From Cupriavidus pauculus (GTDB lineage: Bacteria > Pseudomonadota > Gammaproteobacteria > Burkholderiales > Burkholderiaceae): a stretch of 64,000 nt of DNA. Shown piece after piece: positions 1 through 8,323 of the stretch. Both the position numbers and the translations under genes were made by a program. Position 1 is the stretch's first letter, and each line of letters opens with the position of its first letter. The notes under the pieces are model-generated. The model saw only the letters and a program-made list of their open reading frames with translations, did no database searches and was not told the origin of the DNA. The DNA lies in contig NZ_BPUO01000017.1 of NCBI RefSeq assembly GCF_022179805.1, positions 62,001 to 126,000 of the forward strand, given 5' to 3'.

Positions 1-1801
1 GCCCCGTGCCTGCCTGCGGCTGGAACGACGTGGCAAAGCTGGCGTACGGTGCGATGCCGCTATCGAACTGGTACACCAGGCCGGCGCGGCCGGTGAAGGC
101 GTTGTCGCTCTGTCGCGTGCTGACCGTCCGGCCCGTTTGCGCGGTGAACGTGTCGGTATTGCTGCCTGCCCAGTCGTAGCGGCCGCTCAGCAGCAGCGTC
201 CAGCGATCGATGGAGAGGCTGTCCTGAATGTAGCCGCCCACCTGGCGCCGGCTCTGATCGACGCGGGTACCCAGCGGCGGACGGGTCACCGGTGCACCGT
301 AGACCGGGTTGAAGACATCGAGCGCGCGCACGGCCACGAGCTGCGATTCCTCGTAGCGCGCACCCTCATACTGGAAATCCGCGCCCAGCAGCAGGGTGTG
401 TTGCACCGGCCCGGTCCGGAAGCTCGCTTCGGCCTGGTTGTCGATCGAGAACACGCCGCTGCGTTCGGGGAACGCCCACCCGTAGCGGTTCTCGGTGCGC
501 AGGTCGGCATTCATGGACAGGCCCTGCACGCGCTGCGAATCGGTATCGATATAGCTGTAGCGGGCGTTCTGCCGGAACTTCCAGGTCTCGTTGGCGCGAT
601 GCTCGAACTTGTAGCCGAACATCATCTGTTCACTTTCGTACTTGTCGTAGCCGGGTTCGCCAATGAAGCGGCTGGTCGGAATGCTGCCGTTGGGATTCGG
701 GAGCAGGGTGCCGGCGGCCGGCAGGGCAGGCGGCGCGCCGCCGCCATCGGAGCGGATCTTCTGATACTGGGCCATCAACGTCAGCGACGTATCGGCGCTG
801 GGCCGCCACGTGAGGCTCGGCGCCACCATCAGCCGTCGTTCGTTCAGGTAGTCGATTTCGGTATTGGTGTCGCGTGCCAGCCCTACCACGCGATACAGGA
901 ACTTGCCGTCCTCGTCGATGGGGCCGGTCAGGTCGAAGGCACCTTGCATGCGGTCGTGGCTGCCGGTCTGCAGCACCACTTCGCGCGACGTCTGCGCCTG
1001 CGGCAGCTTGCTGACCATGTTGAGCAGGCCGCCCGGCGCACTCTGGCCGTACAGGACCGAGGCCGGCCCCTTCAGCACTTCCACGCTTTCAAGCGCATAG
1101 GGATCGATGCGGGGCTGCGAGTAGCCGCGCGCGCCGTAGGGCAGCCGCAGGCCGTCCAGATAACGCAGCGGCACAAAGCCTCGCACGGCGAGCCAGTCAT
1201 AGCGTACGTCGGTGTCGCCATACTGGTTGATTACGCCGGGCGTGTACTGCAGCGCCTGCATGACGCTCTGCACGCCTTGCTCGTCCATCTGTTCGCGCGT
1301 GACCACGTTGATGGTCTGCGGCGTGTCGATCAGCGGTGTGCTCGTCTTGGCGCCGCCCGCGCGCAGCGGCACCACGCCATCGGCAGTGGCGGTGGCTCGT
1401 GCATCCATGCTGACGGTGACCAGCGGCAGCGTGGTGGCGCTGGAATCGACCGGCGCCTGGACGATGGAGTAGGTACGCGGCCCCTTTTCGACGACGCGGA
1501 GACCGGAGCCGGCGAGCATGCGGGCCAGTGCGTCTTCGGGCGTCAGCGTGCCGCGCACGGCCGGCGCGCGAATGCCTTCGGCGAGTGCCGTGGCAAACAG
1601 GATCTGGGTGTCGGACTGGCGTGCCAGCGCGGCCAGGGCCTGGCCCAGCGGCTGCGCGGGAATGTCGATGGGACGGGCGACGCTCTGGGCAATGGCGCCA
1701 GCGGCAAGCATGGCGGTGAGCAGGGGAACCAGCGCAATGCGCGACCGCGTCGCAACCCGGGAAGCCGGTGCGCTGGACTGTGAACGAACGGTGAAAATCA
1801 C
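1..1801 (-). CDS. TonB-dependent siderophore receptor (partial, 3' end outside window)
   Basis: Outer-membrane receptor that would import a ferric siderophore using TonB energy. Translating the minus strand from GTG at 1801 gives 600 uninterrupted codons to the window edge, so the C-terminal barrel is missing. A signal peptide (hydrophobic stretch ending near AGAIAQS) is followed by an STN secretin/TonB short domain (IDIPAQPLGQALAALARQSD, then a TPEDALARMLAGSGL-like stretch), which marks receptors that signal to a FecR protein. The plug domain follows (DTPQTINVVTREQMDEQGV, VEVLKGPASVLYGQSAPGG), then beta-barrel strands. TGAGGAGT lies 4 nt before the GTG. It is the third gene of a sigma factor/FecR/receptor set, 101 bp after fecR. 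The family is clear; the siderophore cannot be told from sequence. Confidence 0.93.
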   Translation of the reverse strand, partial: MIFTVRSQSSAPASRVATRSRIALVPLLTAMLAAGAIAQSVARPIDIPAQPLGQALAALARQSDTQILFATALAEGIRAPAVRGTLTPEDALARMLAGSGLRVVEKGPRTYSIVQAPVDSSATTLPLVTVSMDARATATADGVVPLRAGGAKTSTPLIDTPQTINVVTREQMDEQGVQSVMQALQYTPGVINQYGDTDVRYDWLAVRGFVPLRYLDGLRLPYGARGYSQPRIDPYALESVEVLKGPASVLYGQSAPGGLLNMVSKLPQAQTSREVVLQTGSHDRMQGAFDLTGPIDEDGKFLYRVVGLARDTNTEIDYLNERRLMVAPSLTWRPSADTSLTLMAQYQKIRSDGGGAPPALPAAGTLLPNPNGSIPTSRFIGEPGYDKYESEQMMFGYKFEHRANETWKFRQNARYSYIDTDSQRVQGLSMNADLRTENRYGWAFPERSGVFSIDNQAEASFRTGPVQHTLLLGADFQYEGARYEESQLVAVRALDVFNPVYGAPVTRPPLGTRVDQSRRQVGGYIQDSLSIDRWTLLLSGRYDWAGSNTDTFTAQTGRTVSTRQSDNAFTGRAGLVYQFDSGIAPYASFATSFQPQAGTG

Positions 1802-1902
1802 GAAAACTCCTCAGGGCAGGCCGATCGATTCGGCCTGTACATGGGAGTTGCCGTCCGGCGCCGCGTGCTTGTACACCTTCGGCGAAAAAAATTTTTAGCG
1901 GG

Positions 1903-2754
1903 CTAGCGGCTGGACAGATGCACCGTGCCGTTGGCCTCGCGGCGAACCGTCACAGGCAGGATGCCAGGCAGGAGTTGCAGGATGGCGGCCACCTGACCGC
2001 GATCGAATTCGCCGGACAGGCGCAACTGCGCGATGCGCGCATCGTCCAGGACGATGGGGATGCCCGACAGGGCCTGCATCTCTGCCACGGCGTCGGCGAG
2101 GGGCACGCCATCGAACGAGAACCTGTCGCGCTGCCAGGCCAGTGCCTGTGCGGGGTCGACGGTGGTGGCGCGGGGTAGCTGGCCATCCGGGCCGATGTCG
2201 ATACGCTGGCTGGCCTGCAGTCGCCGGACTTCACCGGCAGCTTCTACCTCCACCGCGCCCTCGATCACAGTCACCCGCGTGCGTTGCGGCAACCGCTGGA
2301 CGTCGAACACCGTGCCGATGTCACGTACCTTGGTTGATCCCGCCGTGACGATGAATGTGCGCAGGCCGTGGGCGACGGTAAATAGCGCTTCGCCATCTTC
2401 CAGCGCCAGTTCGCGCGAGCGCAGGCGCCAACGAATGGTCAGGTGCGTGCCTTTGTCCAGGGTGGCTTCACTGCCGTCCGCCAGTTGCACGGTGCGCGGG
2501 GCATTTGCATCGGCGCTCAGGTGTTCGGTGCGATAAGCCGGGTCGCCCAGCCAGATGCCGCCAGCGAGCACCAGCAGCGCGGCAGCCGCGCCGGCGCGTA
2601 CGCGGGACTGGCGGCGTCGGCGTGCAGCGGCTGTGGCGGTGATGGCTTCCACGGACGGAAAACGCTCTCGCAATTCGGCCTGGTAGGGCGCGAGCGGGTC
2701 GTCGTGTGGCGATGGCGAATCGGGCATTGGCACGGGGTGCGATGGATGGCTCAT
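1903..2754 (-). CDS. FecR-family anti-sigma/sigma regulator
   Basis: A single-pass inner-membrane protein of 283 aa that would relay receptor occupancy to the ECF sigma factor encoded just upstream. It has a short cytoplasmic N-terminus, one membrane segment (about residues 53-70, AAAALLVLAGGIWLG), then the periplasmic FecR domain (TVQLADGSEATLDKGTHL, GEALFTVAHG, VRDIGTVFDVQ, VTVIEGAVEV). A C-terminal secretin/STN-like part (FDGVPLADAVAEMQALSGIP) could contact the receptor STN domain. The ATG overlaps the sigma-factor stop (ATGA), which implies translational coupling. The cytoplasmic part is short and I do not see the usual N-terminal FecR (DUF4880) motif. Confidence 0.92.
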   Translation of the reverse strand: MSHPSHPVPMPDSPSPHDDPLAPYQAELRERFPSVEAITATAAARRRRQSRVRAGAAAALLVLAGGIWLGDPAYRTEHLSADANAPRTVQLADGSEATLDKGTHLTIRWRLRSRELALEDGEALFTVAHGLRTFIVTAGSTKVRDIGTVFDVQRLPQRTRVTVIEGAVEVEAAGEVRRLQASQRIDIGPDGQLPRATTVDPAQALAWQRDRFSFDGVPLADAVAEMQALSGIPIVLDDARIAQLRLSGEFDRGQVAAILQLLPGILPVTVRREANGTVHLSSR

Positions 2755-3320
2755 GGCGAGGGGGAGGGCGGCACGGAGGGGATGGAGGGCGATGGTGTCG
2801 CCGTCCCGATCCCGTCGAACGCAGGCGCCAGCAGTGCCATGGCGCGCGCCATATGCCGGGCTACCATGCCCCGCGACATGCCCAATCTTAGCGCGACTTC
2901 CTGCTGCGGCATTTCGTGCAGACGGTGCAGGATAAACACCTCCTGACAGCGCTTTGGCAACGCGGCAATGCAGCGCTCCAGGTGATCGACGATCTGCCGA
3001 TGGGCGATGGCGTCGGCCACATCCGGCGATTGCGCGTCTGTCACTGCGCCGTCGGCCTGCCACGCATCGGCATGCGCCTGTCGCGTGCGCTGGGCACGGT
3101 AGCAGTCGATGGCGCGATGCGTGGTGACGTGCCGCAGAAACGCCAGCGGCTGCGCAACCTCGCCGACCGGCGGACGCTCCAGCAATTGCACGCATACGTC
3201 CTGCAACACGTCGCGAGCGAAGTGGCGGTCGCCGAACCGACGGCGTACATGATCGACCAGTTCGTCGTAGTGACGCAGGAGCGCTGCAAAAAGCGGAGGG
3301 TGGGCGGGATCGCGCAACAC
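2751..3320 (-). CDS. FecI-like ECF sigma factor
   Basis: An extracytoplasmic-function sigma factor of 189 aa expected to direct transcription of the adjacent siderophore receptor. Region 2 is visible (ALLRHYDELVDHVRRRFGD, ARDVLQDVCVQLLERPP, PLAFLRHVTTHRAIDCYR), as is region 4 (LPKRCQEVFILHRLHEMPQ followed by QEVALRLGMSRGMVARHM). The start is GTG at 3320 without a clear Shine-Dalgarno sequence. It overlaps fecR by 4 bp. A candidate Fur box lies about 70 bp upstream, so iron limitation is the likely primary signal. Confidence 0.93.
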   Translation of the reverse strand: MLRDPAHPPLFAALLRHYDELVDHVRRRFGDRHFARDVLQDVCVQLLERPPVGEVAQPLAFLRHVTTHRAIDCYRAQRTRQAHADAWQADGAVTDAQSPDVADAIAHRQIVDHLERCIAALPKRCQEVFILHRLHEMPQQEVALRLGMSRGMVARHMARAMALLAPAFDGIGTATPSPSIPSVPPSPSP

Positions 3321-3390
3321 GGCCGGGATGTGGGACTACGAGGGCGTCAGGGCAAGGCGAGAAAGGCCGATATGAAAAGCGAGCGAATTA

Positions 3391-3411
3391 TAAATGATAG
3401 CCATTCGCATT
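3391..3411 (-). promoter_or_regulatory. Candidate Fur box upstream of fecI
   Basis: In an AT-rich patch unlike the surrounding GC-rich DNA, the stretch ATAAATGATAGCCATTCGC matches about 12 of 19 positions of the Fur consensus (GATAATGATAATCATTATC), including the ATGATA and CATT half-sites. It lies about 70 bp upstream of the fecI start. Iron control through Fur is inferred from this and from the gene content. Confidence 0.55.
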
Positions 3412-3538
3412 CGCAAATAAGCGGGTCAGACCGTCGTTTTTTTGCATGCCAATGCCAGGACATGCGACCCGCACAGGCTCACCACATGCACAAGAATGGT
3501 GATATATTACATACCACCAAATCGTGCCCGTCTCCGCC

Positions 3539-4213
3539 ATGTTCGATCCCTCTCTGCTAGGCCGGATGTCTTTCACGCATGCCGAGCCATCACAGGACCC
3601 CTTGCCCCCGGGGCGCCACCGGCTTGGACTTGCCGATGAGCGCGATGCCGTGCTGTACGTACCGCCGGGGCTGGGTCCGGGGCCCGTGCCACTGATGGTC
3701 ATGTTTCACGGTGCCGGCGGTTTTCCAGAAAAGGTGCTGCCCTTCATCGAGCCGCATGCAGACGCGCATGGTTTCCTTGTACTGGCGCCGCATTCGACCT
3801 ATCCCACCTGGGACATAGTCATCGGCGGCAACGGGCCCGACCTGGAGGCGCTGCAGAGGGCACTGGTGGCCGTCACGTCACGCTACCGGATTCGCCAGGA
3901 TCAACTGGCGTTTGCCGGCTTTTCGGATGGCGCGAGCTACGCGCTGTCGATCGGCATCACCAACGGTGACATTGCCAGCCACGTCATCGCGTTCTCCGGC
4001 GGGTTCATGTCCGTCTTCACACAGGAAGGCGCGCCAAGGGTCTTCATCGCGCATGGGCTGGTTGACGAGCAGTTGCCCATACAGACAAGCGGCCGCACCA
4101 ATGCCGCCAAGCTGACGGCAGCCGGTTACGACGTCGAGTATGTCGAATTCAATGGCACGCACGTGATCCAGCCGCCGATCGTGACCGAGGCCATCCGCTT
4201 CTTTCTGGCATAG
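3539..4213 (+). CDS. Alpha/beta hydrolase (phospholipase/carboxylesterase type)
   Basis: A 224-aa soluble serine hydrolase. An oxyanion-hole segment (MVMFHGAGG) is followed by the nucleophile elbow GFSDGAS with Ser129, a probable acid in HGLVDEQLP, and a late His in FNGTHVIQPP, so the triad looks complete. There is no signal peptide. ATG at 3539 is chosen; an in-frame GTG at 3524 would add five residues and neither has a clear ribosome-binding site. It is divergent from fecI across about 200 bp. The substrate is unknown; carboxylesterase or polyhydroxyalkanoate-type esterase activity would fit the fold. Confidence 0.8.
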   Translation: MFDPSLLGRMSFTHAEPSQDPLPPGRHRLGLADERDAVLYVPPGLGPGPVPLMVMFHGAGGFPEKVLPFIEPHADAHGFLVLAPHSTYPTWDIVIGGNGPDLEALQRALVAVTSRYRIRQDQLAFAGFSDGASYALSIGITNGDIASHVIAFSGGFMSVFTQEGAPRVFIAHGLVDEQLPIQTSGRTNAAKLTAAGYDVEYVEFNGTHVIQPPIVTEAIRFFLA

Positions 4214-4266
4214 CGCTCCGTCGTGAGCCCTGGGATTTGCCGTTTGCCCCTAACGGAGTGCAACCC

Positions 4267-5898
4267 ATGAACATCGAGATTCCGCAGTCACTGATCCACC
4301 CGCTGCTTGCCATGGTCGAGGCCGAATCCCCGCTGGCACGGCAGCTCAAGGAGCACGGCATCTGTCACGGCCGAATGTCAGTGTCGGCGCGACTGTTTGA
4401 CGCGCAATCGCTGAATATGCTCTACACGCTGAGCAAGGCGCAGAACGAGCGTGAGCTGACCTTCCAGATGCTGGCACTGGATAACGTCTACAACGCGCCG
4501 CAGGCGCGCACCATTCCCGGCCTGGAGCCGCTGGTGGCGGGACTGATTGCCTATCTGTCGCGCGATGTCATCGACGGCTGGCTGTATCAGCGCGGCCGCG
4601 ACGGCGTGCTGTTGCCGTGGCTGGTCCATCGCATTCGACACGTGGAGCCCGAACAGGGCATGGCCTACGTGGCCATCGACATGCTGGCGAATACCATGCT
4701 GTCCGCCAACTCGGAGCTGACCGATCCCGCACGGCGTCGTGCGGGCATGACGACGTCGATCATCGTCACGCGAGACGAGATCGTTGACCGGACGATTCCG
4801 CAGCTCCTGGCCGATTTCGGATTCTTCAAGGAATGCGCGGAATTCCGCCAGGAATACGAGCGGCACGCGCAACTCTTCTTGCGCTACCAGCGCAGCTTCG
4901 GTTCCCAGTACATTGCGACGGGGTCTGCCTTCACCGTGGAAGGCAAGGGCGCCGTCGCGCTGGCGCGCCTTGGAGACGGCGTGGCGGCTCGCTGCATCAA
5001 TGACGAGGAACGGCTCGAACGCCGCTTCGAAGTGACCTGCGACGCCGAGTTCTGGCGCAAGGCCGGCGTTGCCACCGCCTTTGAAAAGATGCCGCTACAC
5101 GGCTACGTGCATCTGTTCCATCTGGAATGGCACCGGAACATCTGGGTGCATGTGCAGCACCTGAGCGAATACCGGTACCGGCCCGAGCTGCGCGACAAGC
5201 TGGTGCTGCCAGACCACCATCGCGACCTGATCGACATCCTGACTTCGCACATGGACGTGCTGGTCCAGGATTTCGTGCCGGGCAAATCGGGCGGCACCAC
5301 CATCCTCTGCCAGGGTGCGCCCGGCCTTGGCAAGACCTTGACCGCCGAGGTGTACGCGGAAGTCGTGCGCAGGCCGCTCTATCGCGTGCATTCCGGGCAG
5401 TTGGGTACGACCGCCGCATCGGTGGGCGCGAGCCTCATGGAGATATTGCGTCGGGCCATGCGCTGGAATGCCGTGCTGTTGCTGGACGAGGCCGATGTCT
5501 ACATCCGCCGCCGCGACAACGACCTGGAGCACAACGCCATCGTCGCGGAGTTCCTGCGTACGCTGGAGTACTTCAGCGGCCTGCTATTCATGACCACCAA
5601 CCGTACCGGTGATGTCGATGACGCCATCCTGTCGCGCTGTATTGCCACCATCCAGTATGAGACGCCGGACAAGACGGATGCGTCGCGCCTATGGCACCTG
5701 CAAGCCGAGCTGTGCGGCGCGACGCTGGACGAGGATCTGGTGGATGTGCTGACCGCAGCCTATCCGAAGGCGAGCGGACGCGACATCAAGGAGCTGATGA
5801 AGCTGGCCACCCGCTATGGCAAGGCGAAGCAGAAGGCGCTGTCGGAAGATGTGTTCAGGCTGTGTGCCCAGTTCCGCGCTATCGAGCCAAGAGGATGA
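4267..5898 (+). CDS. AAA-family ATPase
   Basis: A 543-aa protein with a C-terminal AAA module: Walker A GAPGLGKT at residues 350-357, Walker B VLLLDEADV at 403-411, a sensor-1-like FMTTNRTGDVDDAILSRC, and a C-terminal helical lid (YPKASGRDIKELMKLATRYG). The N-terminal 320 residues are not recognisable as a named domain and probably bind the substrate or partner. Start ATG 4267 has CGGAG upstream. It stands alone, 53 bp after the hydrolase gene and convergent with a LysR gene. The partner and cellular role cannot be told; remodelling of a protein complex is the generic AAA role. Confidence 0.8.
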   Translation: MNIEIPQSLIHPLLAMVEAESPLARQLKEHGICHGRMSVSARLFDAQSLNMLYTLSKAQNERELTFQMLALDNVYNAPQARTIPGLEPLVAGLIAYLSRDVIDGWLYQRGRDGVLLPWLVHRIRHVEPEQGMAYVAIDMLANTMLSANSELTDPARRRAGMTTSIIVTRDEIVDRTIPQLLADFGFFKECAEFRQEYERHAQLFLRYQRSFGSQYIATGSAFTVEGKGAVALARLGDGVAARCINDEERLERRFEVTCDAEFWRKAGVATAFEKMPLHGYVHLFHLEWHRNIWVHVQHLSEYRYRPELRDKLVLPDHHRDLIDILTSHMDVLVQDFVPGKSGGTTILCQGAPGLGKTLTAEVYAEVVRRPLYRVHSGQLGTTAASVGASLMEILRRAMRWNAVLLLDEADVYIRRRDNDLEHNAIVAEFLRTLEYFSGLLFMTTNRTGDVDDAILSRCIATIQYETPDKTDASRLWHLQAELCGATLDEDLVDVLTAAYPKASGRDIKELMKLATRYGKAKQKALSEDVFRLCAQFRAIEPRG

Positions 5899-5930
5899 CG
5901 CGTCGGCATCGGGCATCGGGCATGGCGGCA

Positions 5931-6821
5931 TCAGGTATGTCGATCTACTTCGGCCGCTGTTGCCAGCAGGTCCCGTACGCCCGGCCGATCCGTGGGCGAA
6001 GCGAGTCCGATGCCAACCGATAGTTGCTCGCCTTCGACCAGCTTCCTGTAGACGACGCCCGCCCGCCTCAATGTGGTGAACGATTGAGGCAGCAGCGCGA
6101 TACCCCGCCCATTCGCGACCTCGCCTAGCAGGACATGTTGGTCCGCCGGCTCCCTCAGCTTTGACGGCGCGAACCCGTGCCGCGAAAAAACCGCCTCGCA
6201 GTGGTCATAGAACGCCGGCTGCCGCGCACGCTCGAACCAGAAGACCTTCTCACGCTGCAGGTCCGCGAGGCCAACGATCCTGCGCTTGGCAAGAGGGTGG
6301 GCTGAAGGCATCGCGACAATCATTGGCAGCCGGTCGAGCTCCTGTACGTCCAGCCCCTGCGCCTCCGTCGGCAACGCGATAAAGGCGGCGTCCAGCTTGC
6401 CCGCCCGGAGCTGACGGACGAGTCGTGGCGAGGTATCGGAGAACGTCGACACGACCGTGCCGGGGTGAGCGGCTTGCACCCGTTGAGCCAGACCACGAAA
6501 CCAGGCCGGCTCCACGGCGCTTGTGACGCCAACCCTGAGCTTGGCCGGCACCCCTTCGGCCGCGAGCGCGAGTTCTGCCTCGCGCAGTATCTTCGCGACG
6601 CTGCGTGCGTAGGGGACAAGCTTCTCTCCCTCTGCGGTCAGCGTGACGCCTTTCGTGTTCCGGTCGAACAGCCGCGTACCCAATCGCTCCTCAAGCTCAC
6701 GAATCGCCCGGCTTAGTGGCGGCTGGGAAAGGTGCAGCCGTTCCGCTGCCTGGCGGAAGCTCAGCGCGTCCGCAAGCGCAAGGAACAGGGAAAGGGATCG
6801 GGAATCGAGGCGTTCAGACAT
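5931..6821 (-). CDS. LysR-family transcriptional regulator
   Basis: A 296-aa regulator. The N-terminal winged helix-turn-helix is clear (LSLFLALADALSFRQAAERL, HLSQPPLSRAIRELEERLG, LFDRNTKGVTLTAEGE). The C-terminal effector-binding domain starts near residue 90 (KLRVGVTSAVEPAWF). It is divergent from the carboxymuconolactone-decarboxylase-like gene across 86 bp, so that gene is its most likely target. The ligand is unknown. Confidence 0.93.
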   Translation of the reverse strand: MSERLDSRSLSLFLALADALSFRQAAERLHLSQPPLSRAIRELEERLGTRLFDRNTKGVTLTAEGEKLVPYARSVAKILREAELALAAEGVPAKLRVGVTSAVEPAWFRGLAQRVQAAHPGTVVSTFSDTSPRLVRQLRAGKLDAAFIALPTEAQGLDVQELDRLPMIVAMPSAHPLAKRRIVGLADLQREKVFWFERARQPAFYDHCEAVFSRHGFAPSKLREPADQHVLLGEVANGRGIALLPQSFTTLRRAGVVYRKLVEGEQLSVGIGLASPTDRPGVRDLLATAAEVDRHT

Positions 6822-6907
6822 ATCAAAAAGGTATCACGAGATTGGTCATTCCGCATGTTCGAAGCGTGCCATACAGTCGCCGTACCAACACTTCATGGAG
6901 AACAACA

Positions 6908-7300
6908 ATGAGCGCCGAACGATACGAACGTGGTTTGCAGATGCTGGCAGCTGTCGATGGCGAGACGGGTGTCAACGTCGTCGAAACGCTGGCAAAGACG
7001 TTTCCGGCCTTCGCGCGGTATGTGGTCGAGTTCCCGTTTGGCGACATCTATGCCCGGGGCGGACTCGGCTTGCGGGAACGAGAACTGGCTACCGTGGCGG
7101 CGCTTTGCGCGCTGGGCAATGCAGCGCCGCAGCTTCGTGTGCATATCCACGCCGCATTGCATGTCGGCTGCAAGCCGGCGGAGATCGTGGAAGTGGTCAT
7201 GCAAATGGCGGTCTATGCGGGATTCCCGGCAGCGTTGAACGGATTGTCCGCCGTACGAGAGGTATTCGCGGAGGCGGGCATTGCGTTGCCTGTGAACTAA
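6908..7300 (+). CDS. Carboxymuconolactone decarboxylase family protein
   Basis: A 130-aa all-helical protein of the CMD/AhpD-like superfamily. The family core is visible in GLGLRERELATVAALCALGNAAPQLRVHIHAAL and in CKPAEIVEVVMQMAVYAGFPAALNGL. There is no CxxC pair, so it is closer to the decarboxylase-like members than to AhpD peroxidase partners. ATG 6908 is chosen over an upstream in-frame start because GGAG sits about 10 nt before it. Probably controlled by the divergent LysR protein. The actual reaction is not determined. Confidence 0.85.
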   Translation: MSAERYERGLQMLAAVDGETGVNVVETLAKTFPAFARYVVEFPFGDIYARGGLGLRERELATVAALCALGNAAPQLRVHIHAALHVGCKPAEIVEVVMQMAVYAGFPAALNGLSAVREVFAEAGIALPVN

Positions 7301-7314
7301 GTCGCGAGCCACCA

Positions 7315-8211
7315 TCAAAGCGAACCGGCCACCTCGGCGACCAGGGACCGCAGCCAGATATGCGCCGGGTCCTGCCGATAGCGCACGTGCCATGCCATGT
7401 GTAGCGGAAAGGTACCCAGGTCTACTGGCGCCGGCACTACCTTCAGGCGCGGGTCGAAGGCCAGGCGCCGGCAAATCAGTTGCGGGAGCGTGGCGCAATA
7501 GTCGGTGGCCGCGATGATCTCGGAGATGGTCGCGAAATGCGTGACCGACACCACCACGTCCCGCTTGAGTCCCTGACGGTCCAGCGCCTGGAACAGCCCG
7601 GCGCGCAGGCGGCCCGGGGGCAGCACGTTGACGTGCTTCAGTCGTTCGTACTGTGACTTCGTGATCCGGTTGCCGATCGTCGGATGATCGGTGCGCACGA
7701 CGCAGGCCAGGCCGTCGTCCGCGATGTGTTGCACGACGAGGTTGTCGGGTGCATCGCTGAGCCGGCCCAGCACCATCGCGGTGGTGCCCGAGCTCACGCC
7801 AGTCTCGGCGAGGTCGGTGCCGAACGGCAGCATCCGAAGCTGAATGCCCGGCGCGAGTGCGCTCAGCCGGGCGACCAGCGCTGGCACCAACACGAATTCC
7901 ACGTAGCTGTTCGGCGCGATCGTGAAGATCTGATCGGCGCGCGACGGGTCGAAGTCCTGCTGTCCGAGCACCACCATGTCCATCGCAGCCAACGCCTGGG
8001 TCAGTGCAGGGGCCAGTTGCTCGGCCTTCGCGGTGGGCCGCATGCCATAGCGCTCGCGGATGAACAGTGGGTCCTGCAGCACGATGCGCAGGCGCGACAG
8101 CGCGTTCGATAGTGCCGCTTGCGTCATGCCCAGGCGGTCAGCGGCGCGGGTCACGCTGCGTTCCTCCATCAGCGCCACGAAGATCGGCAGCAGGTTCATG
8201 TCGTATCGCAT
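7315..8211 (-). CDS. LysR-family regulator of the aldo/keto reductase-MFS operon
   Basis: A 298-aa LysR protein. The helix-turn-helix is MNLLPIFVALMEERSVTRAA followed by LGMTQAALSNALSRLR, the style of the NodD/NahR/LeuO branch. The effector domain includes IFTIAPNSYVEFVLVPALV. ATG 8211 is used; ATG 8199 (MNLLPIF) is a possible later start, and neither has a strong ribosome-binding site. It is divergent from an aldo/keto reductase. The intergenic region has a near-copy upstream of the OYE gene at 14.8 kb, so this regulator may control both loci. Confidence 0.92.
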   Translation of the reverse strand: MRYDMNLLPIFVALMEERSVTRAADRLGMTQAALSNALSRLRIVLQDPLFIRERYGMRPTAKAEQLAPALTQALAAMDMVVLGQQDFDPSRADQIFTIAPNSYVEFVLVPALVARLSALAPGIQLRMLPFGTDLAETGVSSGTTAMVLGRLSDAPDNLVVQHIADDGLACVVRTDHPTIGNRITKSQYERLKHVNVLPPGRLRAGLFQALDRQGLKRDVVVSVTHFATISEIIAATDYCATLPQLICRRLAFDPRLKVVPAPVDLGTFPLHMAWHVRYRQDPAHIWLRSLVAEVAGSL

Positions 8212-8217
8212 CTGAAT

Positions 8218-8266
8218 ATATATCGTCAGCAATAAAACTGAATTATAGGAAATAAATTGGATGAAT
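8218..8266 (+). promoter_or_regulatory. Shared promoter element, copy 1 (upstream of aldo/keto reductase)
   Basis: A 49-bp AT-rich block that aligns without gaps to 14609-14657, upstream of the OYE gene, at about 38 of 49 positions. It starts with ATATATCG and ends with the identical 14-mer TAAATTGGATGAAT. It lies between the divergent LysR gene and the aldo/keto reductase, where a LysR operator and a sigma-70 promoter are expected. Confidence 0.65.
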
Positions 8267-8323
8267 CTCTGTCCGGCGCCCATCATTCGGTCACACCACC
8301 ACCGAACACGAACGGAGAGCACC

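Noticed and set aside
137..1783. Long plus-strand open frame (548 codons)
   Set aside because: It is the mirror of the minus-strand TonB receptor, which has clear STN and plug motifs; the plus-strand product has no recognisable domain and is a high-GC shadow.
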